From the NCBI GenBank assembly GCA_028709565.1, contig JAQVWU010000199.1:1-5930 (forward strand): 5,930 bases of DNA, read 5' to 3'. The DNA is from Eubacteriales bacterium. GTDB taxonomy: Bacteria > Bacillota > Clostridia > Oscillospirales > CAG-272. A model generated the notes under the pieces. It made no database searches and was not told where the DNA came from. It saw only the letters and a program-made list of their open reading frames with translations. Both the position numbers and the translations under genes were made by a program. Below are positions 4,620 to 5,930 of the stretch, piece after piece; within the stretch, counting starts at the first letter, position 1, and each line of letters starts with the position of its first letter.

Positions 4620-5930
4620 TTACGGTGTGGCGACAACGATACCGTATGTCGCATCGTCCCAGCCCCACAGCTCATACGGGCTTACAGGTGTTTTAAAGAC
4701 ATACAATCCATAATGCAGATTGGTGCTCTTGGTAAAGCCCGTCGAACCTACCACGCCTATAATATCCCCCGCCTTTACCATATCGCCTTCCGCTACCGAT
4801 ACGCTGCTCATATGCCAATACACCGATTTCAATCCGAAGCCATGTTCTATAATAATCAGCCGTCCGGACATTGTCTGTGTACCTGCGTAAACGACCTTGC
4901 CGTCATAGGCAGCCAGCACATTGGTGCCTTCGTTTACCATAAAGTCAACGCCGGGATTGCGGTAGGTTAAACCGGTAGCCGTCAGCGTACGATAGATACC
5001 TATACCGGCCCTGACAAGCGGGTTCTCCCCTGCGGCCGGGATGGTGAATAATGTCTTGGGCAGCCAGTAGCGTATCGGCTCGTTTGCCGTAAGATACGGT
5101 TCAACCGCTTCGTTATAGGCTCTTATCAAAGAATCGGTGCGTGTGGTGGCTATAATCTCCGCCGGGACATCATAATCACGCCATTTAAAATCCTTCTTGG
5201 CAACACCGAGGGTAAGTTCGGTTACCGAGTCGCCGCAGGTTATCGTAAACCTGTAATTCGGCGAATATTCGAGGTTATAACTTATCGGCACGAGGGCAAC
5301 CACATAATCGCCGTCGCGGAAGAACACCGGCGTGAAGTTTATGTCCGGCTCGGAGACAAATGTTATATCCGCGGGGTTTTTCACGTTTTTCCCTGTTATC
5401 GCGAGAAACTCTCCCGGTTCGACCTCGGGCACGCCGAGATAGAATTCAGCCGGAGCCTGCACATCCAGCATAAATGTATAGGAGGCCTCCCCGTAACTGC
5501 CCCGTTCCTCATTCTCAAGCCACTGGGCGTTGACGCCTACGGTCAGTGTGGCGTTTTCATTGAATTCCGCCGCGCTTATATTGGCATACATGTCGTTGAA
5601 AACTATCTCTTCACCGTTGAGTATGGTGACAAACAAATAATCCGGGTCGATGTCAAAACCTATATTCAGCTCACCCGTCAATACATAAGTATCCCGGGCG
5701 GAGGACAGCGGAACGACCGCGTCGGAATAAATCCCTTCGGTCAGACGGTATTTCCAGGTCATCGACTGGGGCAGTATGGTATTGGCCGACGAAAGGGTCA
5801 TAACCGGAGCGGCGGCTTCTTTATACAAGCAGACCGCGTACTTAGATGAAATAAATGTTTTTGCGTCCTCCCGGTTTATACGATAGGATTTGCCGTTGTT
5901 GTCGACAAAATAGGTATTGCCGATATCTGT
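4620..5930 (-). CDS. Exported-type protein with C-terminal M23/LytM domain (degenerate metal site), N-terminus outside window
   Basis: Partial: the frame is open from the right edge for 436 codons to the TAA at 4622-4620, so start and any signal peptide lie outside. A TTG at 5828-5826 is not a credible start, having no Shine-Dalgarno and continuous frame upstream. Residues are numbered from the first visible codon. About 80-160 and 161-248 look like two beta-rich, Ig-like segments; the second (GVPEVEPGEFLAITGKN, then DYVVALVPISYN) resembles the beta domain often found before M23 peptidases. About 320-415 is the M23/LytM fold: NPGVDFMVNEGTNVLAAYDG, IIIEHGFGLKSVYWHM, VKAGDIIGVVGSTGFT, then NLHYGLYVF. 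Active M23 enzymes cut peptidoglycan peptide bridges using zinc held by HxxxD and the second His of HxH. Here the first His is Asn325 (Asp329 kept) and the HxH is Asn404-Leu-His406; His373 is kept. It is therefore likely non-catalytic. No gene symbol can be assigned. Confidence 0.88.
   Translation of the reverse strand, partial: TDIGNTYFVDNNGKSYRINREDAKTFISSKYAVCLYKEAAAPVMTLSSANTILPQSMTWKYRLTEGIYSDAVVPLSSARDTYVLTGELNIGFDIDPDYLFVTILNGEEIVFNDMYANISAAEFNENATLTVGVNAQWLENEERGSYGEASYTFMLDVQAPAEFYLGVPEVEPGEFLAITGKNVKNPADITFVSEPDINFTPVFFRDGDYVVALVPISYNLEYSPNYRFTITCGDSVTELTLGVAKKDFKWRDYDVPAEIIATTRTDSLIRAYNEAVEPYLTANEPIRYWLPKTLFTIPAAGENPLVRAGIGIYRTLTATGLTYRNPGVDFMVNEGTNVLAAYDGKVVYAGTQTMSGRLIIIEHGFGLKSVYWHMSSVSVAEGDMVKAGDIIGVVGSTGFTKSTNLHYGLYVFKTPVSPYELWGWDDATYGIVVATP

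Overview
The window looks like ordinary chromosomal DNA from a bacterium of the Firmicutes/Clostridia type, perhaps an uncultured gut Oscillospirales-like lineage. The support is moderate GC content, strong GGAGG-type ribosome binding sites, near-consensus sigma-A promoters, a TTG start behind a perfect Shine-Dalgarno, and the gene families present. The lineage is an inference from style and gene content, not from a marker gene. No RNA genes, insertion sequences, CRISPR arrays, phage genes or attachment sites were seen.

Layout from left to right: (1) The left edge holds the first 49 codons of mnmE (tRNA-modification GTPase) on the minus strand, running out of the window. (2) A 179-bp divergent promoter region follows, with a perfect TTGACA-17-TATAAT promoter for the next gene. 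(3) galM (aldose 1-epimerase, plus strand) ends at a hairpin terminator. (4) A radical SAM protein with a C-terminal helix-hairpin-helix motif has its own extended -10 promoter; it is related to the putative DNA modification/repair radical SAM family. (5) asd (aspartate-semialdehyde dehydrogenase of the archaeal/eukaryotic-type branch, plus strand) has another perfect TTGACA-17-TATAAT promoter. (6) A 9-bp perfect hairpin lies between convergent genes and probably terminates both. (7) A small lipoprotein of unknown function with an acidic Thr/Glu tail is on the minus strand with its own promoter. (8) A secreted-type protein with a C-terminal M23/LytM domain, minus strand, runs off the right edge.

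The genes do not form one pathway. Each plus-strand gene has its own promoter, so the region reads as a string of single-gene units for tRNA modification, sugar entry into glycolysis, a DNA-linked radical SAM enzyme, and lysine/threonine/methionine and diaminopimelate synthesis. The last two (minus-strand) genes are cell-envelope genes on the same strand and may be partly co-transcribed, because no terminator is visible between them.

The best leads are the radical SAM protein, a cysteine-variant member of a family whose usual partner gene is not next to it, and the M23 domain, in which two of the conserved metal-site/active-site histidines are asparagine. That suggests a non-catalytic LytM domain. 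I do not see an unmistakable new multi-gene system.
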